Positions 1 through 7,203 of a DNA stretch of 64,000 nucleotides are shown here, one piece after another. The position numbers and the translations under genes were made by a program. The notes under the pieces are model-generated. The model was not told where the DNA came from and searched no databases. It saw only the letters and a program-made list of their open reading frames with translations. The stretch lies in NCBI GenBank assembly GCA_963775085.1, contig CAVZHO010000012.1, positions 34,144 to 98,143 of the forward strand. Direction: 5' to 3'. Within the stretch, counting starts at the first letter, position 1, and each line of letters starts with the position of its first letter. Source of the stretch: JAAFIP01 sp963775085. Its GTDB lineage: Bacteria > Pseudomonadota > Gammaproteobacteria > Burkholderiales > Burkholderiaceae_C.

Positions 1-246
1 ACCTGGCGCAAAAGCCGCAAGATGCTGCACCTCAACCCATTACTACAAAGGCTGCCGCGCTTAGAGTTGCAAAACCCACCTGCGCCGCGTTACCTGATTC
101 GTAAAGCCCAGCAAAGCCATCAGCTCTCTACGTTGGAGGCCACTTGCGCCGCGTTGGCACAATTGGAGGGCAATGCGGAAACGATTGCACCGCTGCTCAC
201 GGCGTTTGATGGCTTTGTGGCACAGCAATTGGCGCAACGACCATGA
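1..246 (+). CDS. DTW-domain protein, C-terminal end (tRNA-uridine aminocarboxypropyltransferase family)
   Basis: Only the last 81 residues are present; the gene enters from the left edge in frame 1 and ends with TGA at 244-246. The start of the fragment (TWRKSRKMLHLNP) and the segment YLIRKAQQSHQLSTLEATC match the conserved end of DTW-domain proteins. That family (TapT/DTWD) transfers the 3-amino-3-carboxypropyl group of SAM to uridine in tRNA variable or D loops. The DTW motif itself lies outside the window, so the family call rests on this tail alone. Confidence 0.8.
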   Translation, partial: TWRKSRKMLHLNPLLQRLPRLELQNPPAPRYLIRKAQQSHQLSTLEATCAALAQLEGNAETIAPLLTAFDGFVAQQLAQRP

Positions 247-340
247 CTTACGCCTAGCGTTTCGCTCCCTTGTTTTGTGTGGGATCAGGGTGGACGATAC
301 ACCGAAGCACCCGCGACTAAATCAGTACGCAGCTCTGGCG

Positions 341-416
341 CTTGGTGTGCACAGCGCAGCGGCATAAAGGAGGAGGCCGCAGGCCGGGGGACAGCCGCGG
401 AGCTGTGCACACCAAG
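341..416. repeat. Inverted repeat, 15-bp perfect arms
   Basis: CTTGGTGTGCACAGC at 341-355 is the exact reverse complement of 402-416, with a GC-rich 46-base loop. It could fold as a hairpin downstream of the DTW gene. There is no T-tract, so a simple terminator role is doubtful. Confidence 0.6.
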
Positions 417-536
417 TGCCGAAGCGAGCACAGCCCTTGCATGGGTTTCCAAGCAGTCAAACGAAAGCGAAATCACCGACCACTCGCCTGCCAACTTTGC
501 GCACTGAATTTTGTAGTCGCCGAAGAGAACGCAAAG

Positions 537-611
537 TGGGGTCGGAGCAAATTTTCGTAATTGCTTTTGAGTCACCGGAAAAATTCCGTCCTGAAATTTG
601 ATCTGACCCCA
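537..611. repeat. Imperfect inverted repeat with TGGGGTC ends
   Basis: The left arm at 537-554 and the right arm at 594-611 pair in 16 of 18 positions. The AT-rich inside and GGGGTC outside resemble small REP/MITE-like elements. No coding capacity is seen between the arms. Confidence 0.5.
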
Positions 612-632
612 TTTTGCAATACGCTATACAAA

Positions 633-677
633 TAATAGCTGCCTACGTCCATGCGACAAGGACTATGAGCATATTTT
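633..677 (+). repeat. Dispersed repeat, intergenic copy
   Basis: Contains AATAGCTGCCTACGTCC, a short gap, then GACAAGGACTATG. This is the same order as the other copies, in forward orientation and outside any gene. Confidence 0.65.
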
Positions 678-695
678 ACGCTCAAACCAAGCCAC

Positions 696-2240
696 TCACT
701 CGCCCCAAGGCAACATCAAAGTCACAATCGACAGCTTGGCAAACTCAGGCTCAAACTCGTCAATGATGGCTTGCGGCTGCGGGCACAGGCCTGCGTCGGT
801 GATCAAACCAAACTGTACGCCGCCGCCGTAGCTCAAAATGCTCACGCCCATACCCACGTCGCCACTTTGCGGCACCCAAAACATGTTCTCTTCAATCGTG
901 GCACCGCAAAACTGTAGCTTCTCGCGCGGGCCTGGCAGGTTGGTCATGACGGCGGTGGTTTTTTTGCTGAAAAAGTTCAGCATGACATCCTGGGCCGGCT
1001 TGATTAAGAGGCCCGCCACCGCCAGCAGGCTGAAGGCCAGCAGGGGCTGGTAGCTGCCCTTCATCTGGTTCATGCGTTTGCGCACCTCGTAGACGCGCTC
1101 GATGGGATTGTCGATGCCAATCGGCAGCACCAACGGCGCCAGGCCAAAGCGGTTGCCCAGCTTGTAGGCCTCCTCGACCGGGCGCAGGTTCACCGGCACC
1201 ATGGCGCGAATTTCCTGGCCGCTGGGGTCGTCGCCCTGCGCCTTGAGGTATTCGCCAATGGCACCGGCTACGCAGCTGAGCAACACGTCGTTGATGGAGC
1301 AGTTCAGCGCCTTGCCGACGGCCTTGACTTCTTCCAGCGGGATGGGCTGACACCAGGCGACTTTTTTGGTGGTGCCGGGCTTGCCTTTGAGGCGGGTTTT
1401 GGAGTCGTCGGGCATCAGCGCCAGCGCGGCCATGTCGCTGACCACCTGGTAGGCCATTTTGGCCATGTCGATGGAGCCGGACAGGCCCTTTTCGGGCTCC
1501 GTCAGCAGGTGCAGCGACTTGGCCACACCCTCGCCGGCTGCGCCCAACGCCTTGATGGAGAGGTCGGTAAAGGGCTTGAGCAAGGTGTCGGCAATCCAGT
1601 CCTCTACACCGTGGGCGGCCTCGGTGGGATGGCGCTGTGGCGGTGGTGCACCACCGTCTACCAGCGAGGTCGTCACCGAGATCAGCGCAATACCATCGCC
1701 AATGCAGTGGTGAATGCGGGCGATCATCGCGCTGCCTTTGCTGCCGTCGGGCAGTTGGTAGTCTTCTACCAGGTGAAACTGCCACAGCGGTCGGTGGTGG
1801 TTCAGCGGCTGGGTGGTGAGTTCGGCCACGCGCTCTTGCAACGCGTCTTGCATCCTCTGCCCTTTTTTCGAGCTGAGTTTCTCGATGACAACGTGCTGGA
1901 GGATGTCAAATTTTTTGTCCTCCACCCAGGTGGCACCCGCCGCATCTTCGACCACGCGCTGGCCAAAGCGGCGGTATTGGAGCAGGCGCTCTTGCACACG
2001 CTGGCACAGGGCGGCGTGGGTAATACCAGGCCTCAGCACCCAGATGCCGACGATCATCATCAGGTTTTGCGGTGTATCCATGCGCAGCCAGGCGGTGTCC
2101 ACCTTGCTCATGCGCTCGCCCGACAGGCCCAGCGTTCCCGCCACGGCGCGCTCGACGTTTTTTTGCACCGCTTTGGCGGCCTTTTGGGCGGTGCTGGCCA
2201 CTGAGGCCGTGCTGCCTGATGCTTTAACTCGGGTTACCAT
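696..2240 (-). CDS. WS/DGAT/MGAT-type O-acyltransferase
   Basis: This 514-residue protein has the architecture of wax ester synthase/acyl-CoA:diacylglycerol acyltransferases, which make neutral storage lipids from acyl-CoA. The catalytic HHxxxDG motif is present as HHCIGDG at residues 177-183. It is followed by the PLWQFHLVED-type core and a C-terminal DUF1298-like half containing NDVLLSCVAGA and MVPVNLRP. The start at 2240 is backed by AGGAG upstream. The N-terminal 40 residues are Ala/Lys/Val-rich and not part of the core fold; an alternative start is Met44. The gene is divergent from an acyl-CoA-binding protein, which fits a role in acyl-CoA use. Substrate preference (wax ester or triacylglycerol) cannot be read from the sequence. 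Confidence 0.88.
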   Translation of the reverse strand: MVTRVKASGSTASVASTAQKAAKAVQKNVERAVAGTLGLSGERMSKVDTAWLRMDTPQNLMMIVGIWVLRPGITHAALCQRVQERLLQYRRFGQRVVEDAAGATWVEDKKFDILQHVVIEKLSSKKGQRMQDALQERVAELTTQPLNHHRPLWQFHLVEDYQLPDGSKGSAMIARIHHCIGDGIALISVTTSLVDGGAPPPQRHPTEAAHGVEDWIADTLLKPFTDLSIKALGAAGEGVAKSLHLLTEPEKGLSGSIDMAKMAYQVVSDMAALALMPDDSKTRLKGKPGTTKKVAWCQPIPLEEVKAVGKALNCSINDVLLSCVAGAIGEYLKAQGDDPSGQEIRAMVPVNLRPVEEAYKLGNRFGLAPLVLPIGIDNPIERVYEVRKRMNQMKGSYQPLLAFSLLAVAGLLIKPAQDVMLNFFSKKTTAVMTNLPGPREKLQFCGATIEENMFWVPQSGDVGMGVSILSYGGGVQFGLITDAGLCPQPQAIIDEFEPEFAKLSIVTLMLPWGE

Positions 2241-2364
2241 GGGTTTGTCTCCTGGCGCAAGTGATTCAATTATTGGGTTGTTTCCCTATTTTGGCGACTT
2301 TTACGCCATTAAGATACAGAGCAGTTTCCCTACAATGGACCATCATTAAATTTTGGAGCACCCC

Positions 2365-2619
2365 ATGGCCACACTCAAAGCCAAATTTGAAGCCGCAATG
2401 GCCGACTCGAAAAACCTCAGCGAGCGCCCCGACAACGCCACGCTGCTGAAAATCTACGCCCTGTACAAACAAGGCAGCATCGGCGACAACGCCGAGAAAA
2501 AGCCCGGCTTTGGCGACATGGTAGGCCGGGCCAAGTGGGATGCATGGAACGGGCTGAAGGGCACCTCCCAAGATGATGCCATGCAGCAGTATGTGGATTT
2601 AATCGAGTCGCTGAAGTAA
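2365..2619 (+). CDS. Acyl-CoA-binding protein (ACBP)
   Basis: A complete 84-residue ACBP, the usual length for this four-helix family, which binds medium- and long-chain acyl-CoA esters in the cytosol. Conserved blocks are LLKIYALYKQ and KWDAWNGLKG, containing the Tyr and Lys residues that contact the CoA phosphate and adenine. The ATG at 2365 is chosen because GGAG lies at 2355-2358. A TTG at 2353 would overlap that ribosome-binding site. It is divergent from the acyltransferase gene, and the shared 124-bp spacer probably contains both promoters. Confidence 0.92.
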   Translation: MATLKAKFEAAMADSKNLSERPDNATLLKIYALYKQGSIGDNAEKKPGFGDMVGRAKWDAWNGLKGTSQDDAMQQYVDLIESLK

Positions 2620-2635
2620 TTTTCCAACTAAATTA

Positions 2636-2686
2636 GCCTATAGTCCTTATTGCCAGGACGTAAGAAGCTATCATAAATATAGCTAT
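2636..2686 (-). repeat. Dispersed repeat, intergenic copy
   Basis: Reverse orientation copy between the convergent ACBP and VOC genes. Read on the minus strand it gives ATAGCTTCTTACGTCC, then AATAAGGACTATAGGC. Confidence 0.7.
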
Positions 2687-2721
2687 CTTCAGCATGACGC
2701 CAGCTTGCAATACCACGCCAG

Positions 2722-3114
2722 CTAGGCAAGCTCAGAAATTTCGATCAGATTCAAATCGGGGTCACGTACATAGACCGAGCGGATACGCTGCATCGCACCA
2801 GTCCGCAGAACGGGGCCTTCGATGATGGGCCAGCCTGCCGCATTCAACTGGGTGACCACCTCGTTTAAGGGCACGCTGGCGATAAAACACAAATCCAGCG
2901 CGCCCGGCACAGGCAACTGCGCCTTGGGCTCAAACTCTTTGCCTTTGATGTGCAGGTTGATCTTTTGATGGCCAAACTTGAATGCCTTGCGCTCTACCGG
3001 TGGCGTGCCACCCACGAAGCGCTCTAGCCGCATGCCCAGCACACGGGTATAAAAATCCACACAGGCGGCTTCGTGGCCGGTGGTGAGCACCAGATGGTCT
3101 AGGTGATCGATCAT
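2722..3114 (-). CDS. VOC-family (glyoxalase/bleomycin-resistance fold) protein
   Basis: A 130-residue single-module VOC protein. The N-terminal HLDHLVL and C-terminal DPDLNLIEIS segments are the typical beta-strands carrying the metal ligands (an early His, a central His in INLHIKG, a late Glu). It belongs to the small YwkD-like group whose substrates are mostly unknown; lactoylglutathione lyase activity is not implied. It starts 12 bp after the PHA-system gene and is probably the last gene of that minus-strand operon. Confidence 0.82.
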   Translation of the reverse strand: MIDHLDHLVLTTGHEAACVDFYTRVLGMRLERFVGGTPPVERKAFKFGHQKINLHIKGKEFEPKAQLPVPGALDLCFIASVPLNEVVTQLNAAGWPIIEGPVLRTGAMQRIRSVYVRDPDLNLIEISELA

Positions 3115-3126
3115 GGATGGATGGCC

Positions 3127-3441
3127 TCAGGCCTTCTTCTTGGCGGCCGTTTTCGTCTTGAGCAAGGTGTCCAGATTTTTGGTGATCTCGCCTTCAATCT
3201 TCTCGCTGAATGCACCCAGCAGAAAGCCCAGCTTGGCTTGCAGCACAAAACTGTCTTTGGTGACCACCAGGCTGCCATCTACGCCGCTGCGGGTAAAACC
3301 CACCAAGTCCCTGGCTTTTCCTTCTTCGTAGGTGCACGCCATGTCGTACTCTACTTCGACCTGCTCGGCCCATAGAAAGGCGATTTTGCGGGCCTCCAGC
3401 AAGCCCAGGGTGTGCGTACGTTCAATGTGGATATCTGCCAT
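3127..3441 (-). CDS. Polyhydroxyalkanoic acid system family protein
   Basis: A 104-residue protein beginning MADIHIERTHTLGLLEARK and containing WAEQVEVEYDM, SGVDGSLVV and KLGFLLGAFSEKIEGEI. These blocks are typical of the small proteins annotated as PHA system/granule-region family, found mainly in PHA-accumulating proteobacteria. The ATG at 3441 has GGAG just upstream; longer in-frame extensions run into the preceding gene. It ends in Ala/Lys-rich residues. It lies 19 bp after the aminopeptidase gene in the same direction. Molecular function is not established. Confidence 0.8.
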   Translation of the reverse strand: MADIHIERTHTLGLLEARKIAFLWAEQVEVEYDMACTYEEGKARDLVGFTRSGVDGSLVVTKDSFVLQAKLGFLLGAFSEKIEGEITKNLDTLLKTKTAAKKKA

Positions 3442-3460
3442 GTTCAATTCTCCAGACGAT

Positions 3461-4564
3461 CTAAGGGGCGGCTTGCGCGGCCAGAACGGCGCGGCGCTCG
3501 GCCTTGGGGAGTGCCGCCAATACTTTACACGCATCATAAAACTTTTGCCAACTGCCGTGCTTGGCAAACAACGCCTCAAACTGCGGCACCAGTTCGTCAT
3601 ACGCGGCCAGCGCGCCAAAGCTGGCGTTGTTGGCGCGTGCCACCCAGGGGTCGTAGCCTGCGTAGCCACCCCACTGGGTTTTAAGGATTTCGTAGTTGGT
3701 TTTAAATTCCTGCATTACTTCTTTTTTCATAGCTACTTGTGTCCCATTGACAGGGACTATGGCGTATATTGCCTCTAATTTCTTGCGTACGGCCAGCGTC
3801 AGGGCGCGAAACTGCGTGCGCCGCTGGTCGTACTGCGCATACTCGCTGCGCGCGGCCTCGCTGCCCAGCTCGCGCAGCCAGCGCTGGCCACCCAGGCGTT
3901 CTACTGCGGTAGCAAACGACTCGTTGAACATGGTGTCGTCCTGCACATACAGCACCTGGTGCGACAGCTCGTGAAAGATCAGGCGGGCCAGCTCGCCCTC
4001 GGGGTAGGTAATGAAGGTAGACAAGAGCGGGTCGCCACCCGCCCAGTTGAGGTAGCCGAGCGTGGAATAGGCGGGCACGCCATACACGCTGACCTCCAGG
4101 CCGAGCGCCTTTTGCGCATCGGCCTCGCGCTGGGCATCGGCCTCGCTGTAGTAGCCCCGGTAGCTCACGCAGCCTGCGACGGCAAAGCACCATGTTTTCA
4201 GCGTGAGCGAAAACTCGGGCGCGGCCACCACATTCCACACCACGGCGCGGCGTTTCAGGTCGGCATAGCGGCGGTAGCTGGCGTTATCGGGCAGGGCCAG
4301 CTGGCTACTGGCGTAATTGCGAATGCGCTGGGTCAGCTCCAGACGGCGCTTGGTGGCATCGGGGGTTTGCACGTCGTCCAGCCACACTTGCACCGGCTTG
4401 GCCGCGTTGATCACCGCCATGTGGCCGCTGACGCTTTGCCAGTAGTAGCCCAGGTTGGCGCAGCCCGACAGGCAACTGAGCAAGGTGGCGGCCAGCAACA
4501 ACAGCAAAGCGATGCTGACACCACGCAGCCATACAGACGTGCGCCGAGGGGGCGAGAGCTGCAT
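3461..4564 (-). CDS. Lipoprotein aminopeptidase (PF10023-type zinc protease)
   Basis: A 367-residue predicted lipoprotein: an N-terminal hydrophobic stretch ends in a lipobox with Cys35 (LSGC), so the mature protein should be membrane-anchored outside the cytoplasm. The zinc site is HELSH at 198-202 with the downstream NESFA (Glu216). The family is the COG4324 predicted aminopeptidases. Residues about 266-282 (AIVPVNGTQVAMK) are encoded by a copy of the dispersed repeat read in frame; the family does not need this stretch. Its start is 4 bp after the GloB-like gene, indicating one operon with the PHA-system and VOC genes. Confidence 0.83.
   Translation of the reverse strand: MQLSPPRRTSVWLRGVSIALLLLLAATLLSCLSGCANLGYYWQSVSGHMAVINAAKPVQVWLDDVQTPDATKRRLELTQRIRNYASSQLALPDNASYRRYADLKRRAVVWNVVAAPEFSLTLKTWCFAVAGCVSYRGYYSEADAQREADAQKALGLEVSVYGVPAYSTLGYLNWAGGDPLLSTFITYPEGELARLIFHELSHQVLYVQDDTMFNESFATAVERLGGQRWLRELGSEAARSEYAQYDQRRTQFRALTLAVRKKLEAIYAIVPVNGTQVAMKKEVMQEFKTNYEILKTQWGGYAGYDPWVARANNASFGALAAYDELVPQFEALFAKHGSWQKFYDACKVLAALPKAERRAVLAAQAAP
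3725..3772 (+). repeat. Dispersed repeat inside the aminopeptidase gene
   Basis: Forward on the plus strand, antisense to the host gene. It is translated as AIVPVNGTQVAMK without breaking the frame. Confidence 0.75.
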
Positions 4565-4568
4565 AGGC

Positions 4569-5361
4569 CTACCAGGTGTTGCGCAGCTCGCGCAGCTTCA
4601 TAAACACGGTTTTGGCATCGGGCTGCTCTGGCAGGTCTGGGAAGCGCTCGCGCAACTTGGCAATCACGCTGGGGCTGGTCAGTCGGAAAAACGTGTTGTG
4701 CTGTTTTTCGTCCTGCAGCGTGGTCACCACCGAGGTGGCAGGGTCGTGGCCCGTCACGCGCGGCAGCAGGGCCTTGGCGGCGGCGTTGTCCGGCTCGCGC
4801 GACAGGGTGTACTTGAGGTTGGTCTCGATGTAGTCGTGACCGGGATACACCAGCGTGTTACCCGGCAGCCTGGCCAACTGGTCGGCAAAGGTGGTGTACA
4901 TGGCGTGCACGTCGCCACCGTTGTGCACATTGCCCGCGCCCGCGTTAAACAAGCGTGTCGCCCGAGAACAGCGCGGGCTGCTCGGTATGCGAGCGCAGGC
5001 AGATGTGGCACATGGTATGGCCGGGCGTGTCCAGGCATTCGAGCTCCACGGTTTTGCCCACCTTGATCACATCGCCCGCCTGCACGCCCCAATCCATGCC
5101 CGCAATCGCACCGCCCGCCTTGGCGTGGGCGATCACCTTGGCACCGGTGGCGGCGACCACGGCGGCATTGCCACCCGTGTGGTCATGGTGCTCATGGGTA
5201 TTGAGAATTTGCGTGATCTGCCAGCCTTTGACCTTGGCGGTAGCCAGTGTCTTTTCGTGGTCCAGCGGGTCAATCGCCAGCGCCTCGCCCGTCTCGGGGC
5301 AGGCGATGAGGTAGTTGAAATTGCGGTAACTGTTACCGGTCCAAATGCGTTCGACGAGCAT
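4569..5361 (-). pseudogene. gloB: GloB-like hydroxyacylglutathione hydrolase, split by a one-base insertion
   Basis: Two abutting frames together encode a metallo-beta-lactamase-fold hydrolase of about 264 residues. The first frame (5361 to 4945) carries the metal motif THEHHDHTGGN and DTPGHT and stops right after SGDTL. The second (from about 4952) continues FNAGAGNVHNGGD, HDYIETNL and the C-terminal substrate domain ending RELRNTW. Deleting one T (A on the plus strand at 4951/4952) restores a continuous protein. A sequencing error or a very recent mutation is more likely than decay. Glyoxalase II type chemistry (S-lactoylglutathione hydrolysis) is inferred from the family. It heads the operon with the aminopeptidase. 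Confidence 0.75.
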
Positions 5362-5428
5362 GGTGTTTCCTAATGAATGCGCTTGGTTTAGAAGTTACCA
5401 CGTTTGTGCAAAATTCTATGGGTTGGTT

Positions 5429-5734
5429 TTATCTTTGAGCTGCGGATGCGGGTTTTTCAATCCGCACCACGCCCAGGCGCAGGCCCATGGGCGATAGCAA
5501 TTTGTTGGCGGTGGCCATGGACGGATTTGCACGCCCGGCTTCAATGTCCATCAGGGTGCGGGTGGCCACCTTGGTGAGCTTGGCAAACTCGGTTTGCGTG
5601 AGGCGCAGCCGGGTGCGCACCAGGCGCACCGCCTCGCCCAAGGGCATGCCGGGCGCGGCCTCCATGTCGGCTATCAAGGCCATGCGCTGGTCTAGTTGCT
5701 CTTGTGAGCTGCTGGGTTTGTAGCGTTTATCCAT
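5429..5734 (-). CDS. HipB-like XRE-family antitoxin
   Basis: A 101-residue helix-turn-helix protein. LTQTEFAKLTKVATRTLMDI spans the DNA-recognition helices, followed by EAGRANPSMATANKLL, as in HipB and related antitoxins. The ATG at 5734 is preferred: it lies 19 bp after the hipA stop, while a longer frame would start inside hipA. In canonical hip operons hipB comes first; here it follows the toxin gene. It probably represses the shared promoter upstream of hipA by binding the AT-rich palindrome there. Confidence 0.82.
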   Translation of the reverse strand: MDKRYKPSSSQEQLDQRMALIADMEAAPGMPLGEAVRLVRTRLRLTQTEFAKLTKVATRTLMDIEAGRANPSMATANKLLSPMGLRLGVVRIEKPASAAQR

Positions 5735-5753
5735 GGGGGGGCACTCTACAGGC

Positions 5754-7112
5754 TCAACACTGCGCCAACCGCTCTGCATTGTGCTCAATGCCCAAGCGCA
5801 GATGGTTGATCACATCCGTCTCTACCCCGACCAGTTGCATGGCGTGTGGCAAGTCGGCCACCGCCAGCGCCATGCTGTGCAAGGTAGAGCGCAGGCGTTT
5901 TTGCACTGCATGGGCTTGCAGCTTGGCCTGCTGAGCGCGTGGGCTGTTGCACACCAGCTGTGTGCACACACCGGCCACCTCAGCCCAATCTGGCGAGCCA
6001 GTGTCTGCTTTGCCGCCCAGTTGCCAGCGAATGCGCCGTGCTATACCGTCGGGGTGCAGGTACATGGGTGCGAAATCGAACACAGGTGTCAGGCCCACCC
6101 AGCCGTCTTCGCGCCGCTGCACTGCGGTGTTGCGGCCATGGTTGTCTTTGTTGCCCAGTACGATGTTGGCTACATCGCGGCGCAGGTATTCGCACACCTC
6201 CGCCAGTGGGTCTGTGGCCACCTGTGCAAGGGCAAGCACGGCATCGTTATGCGTGACGCTGTCGTCACCCGCTTCGCAGCGGCACAGGCTGTAGAGGCTT
6301 TCCTGTCCATGGCGCAAGATGCCGCGCCCCACAGGCAGCACGCTGCGGTCAAAACGCGCAATAAAAAGCGCTCGTCCCTGCAATACGGGCAGTGCATGCA
6401 CGCGCAAGCCTATATGCTGCGCCAGCACCATCCATAGCGATTCCAGCCGCAAGATGTCATTCAAGCGCTGGATGTTGCCGCGTGCAAATTTGACGATATA
6501 GTGCCGGTGTGCCTCACTGTCAGGTAGCAGATGGTCTAAGTGCAACAGGCCGTGTTTGTCTTCGGTCAGCAAAATTTTCGGCCACTCACCTTGCACGCCG
6601 CTGGAACCTGCCACAAACAAACCGTTGGAGGCCAAGTGCTCCGTAAAGCGCTCGCCTCGGGTGGCTACCTCCTGGCGGCTAAAGCCGGGGCTGCTGCTGG
6701 TCTGCGAGCGCTGCGCCAACCAGTCGTGCGCCTGGGTGATGCGCAGGTTTCCTATCGGGTTACCCGCTCCATGCGCCAGTAGTTGCCAGTCACCTGACGC
6801 TTCTATGCGCTCTGGCATGCCCAGCTGGCGTAAGAGCTCTTGCCTGCCATAGCCTTGCGGCAGGCAGTCGACTAAAAATGCAGGCCAGCGCTGCGTCTGG
6901 TAGCCGTCGATGCCCACGGTGTGATGGCTGGACAAAGCCGCAGCACCCCGATTGCCAAAATGCGCCATGGCATAGGCGGTTTCGTAGGCGATTTGCACGG
7001 CGCCAAACATACCTCGATCCGAAGGCTCGGGCCATTGGCGCGCACTGGCAGCATCATGCCAAGCGCCTTGGAGCCAAGTTTGGATGGACAAAGATACGGG
7101 TGTGGCCTGCAT
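5754..7112 (-). CDS. hipA: HipA-like serine/threonine kinase toxin
   Basis: A 452-residue HipA-family kinase. Visible motifs: the Gly-rich loop region SSGVQGEWPK (170-179), VKFARG with Lys208, the catalytic loop GNKDNHGRN (320-328; Asp and Asn ligands) and the metal-binding FDFAPM (345-350). All key residues of an active kinase appear present. Family members phosphorylate glutamyl-tRNA synthetase or other aminoacyl-tRNA synthetases and cause growth arrest; this one's target is unknown. It is the first gene of the pair, with the HipB-like gene downstream. Confidence 0.85.
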   Translation of the reverse strand: MQATPVSLSIQTWLQGAWHDAASARQWPEPSDRGMFGAVQIAYETAYAMAHFGNRGAAALSSHHTVGIDGYQTQRWPAFLVDCLPQGYGRQELLRQLGMPERIEASGDWQLLAHGAGNPIGNLRITQAHDWLAQRSQTSSSPGFSRQEVATRGERFTEHLASNGLFVAGSSGVQGEWPKILLTEDKHGLLHLDHLLPDSEAHRHYIVKFARGNIQRLNDILRLESLWMVLAQHIGLRVHALPVLQGRALFIARFDRSVLPVGRGILRHGQESLYSLCRCEAGDDSVTHNDAVLALAQVATDPLAEVCEYLRRDVANIVLGNKDNHGRNTAVQRREDGWVGLTPVFDFAPMYLHPDGIARRIRWQLGGKADTGSPDWAEVAGVCTQLVCNSPRAQQAKLQAHAVQKRLRSTLHSMALAVADLPHAMQLVGVETDVINHLRLGIEHNAERLAQC

Positions 7113-7179
7113 AAGAGTAGGTGCATTATGCTTTATTGCCGTTAAATTAGCAATAACAGTGCGATTATCGCATATTGAT

Positions 7180-7197
7180 TTGCTATTTAAATAGCAA
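7180..7197. promoter_or_regulatory. Palindromic putative operator upstream of hipA
   Basis: TTGCTATTTAAATAGCAA is a perfect 18-bp palindrome between the hipA start (7112) and the end of the oxidoreductase gene. A related half-site, TTAGCAATAA, lies at about 7147. Spaced AT-rich palindromes upstream of the operon are the usual binding sites of HipB-type repressors. Confidence 0.6.
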
Positions 7198-7203
7198 TAA
7201 TGA

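Larger units (their letters stand above)
247..695. other. Intergenic stretch without a credible gene; carries two inverted repeats and a dispersed repeat
   Basis: No reading frame here has a recognisable product. The stretch holds a 15-bp perfect inverted repeat (341-355 with 402-416), an imperfect 18-bp inverted repeat (537-554 with 594-611) whose outer ends read TGGGGTC, and one copy of the window's dispersed repeat (about 633-677). GGGGTC-type ends are often seen around REP-associated tyrosine transposase elements, but no transposase is present. It may be a non-autonomous element or its relic. Confidence 0.55.

Noticed and set aside
285..575. 96-codon minus-strand frame downstream of the DTW gene
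   Set aside because: It spans the inverted repeats, lacks a ribosome-binding site and shows no family; more likely repeat-derived.
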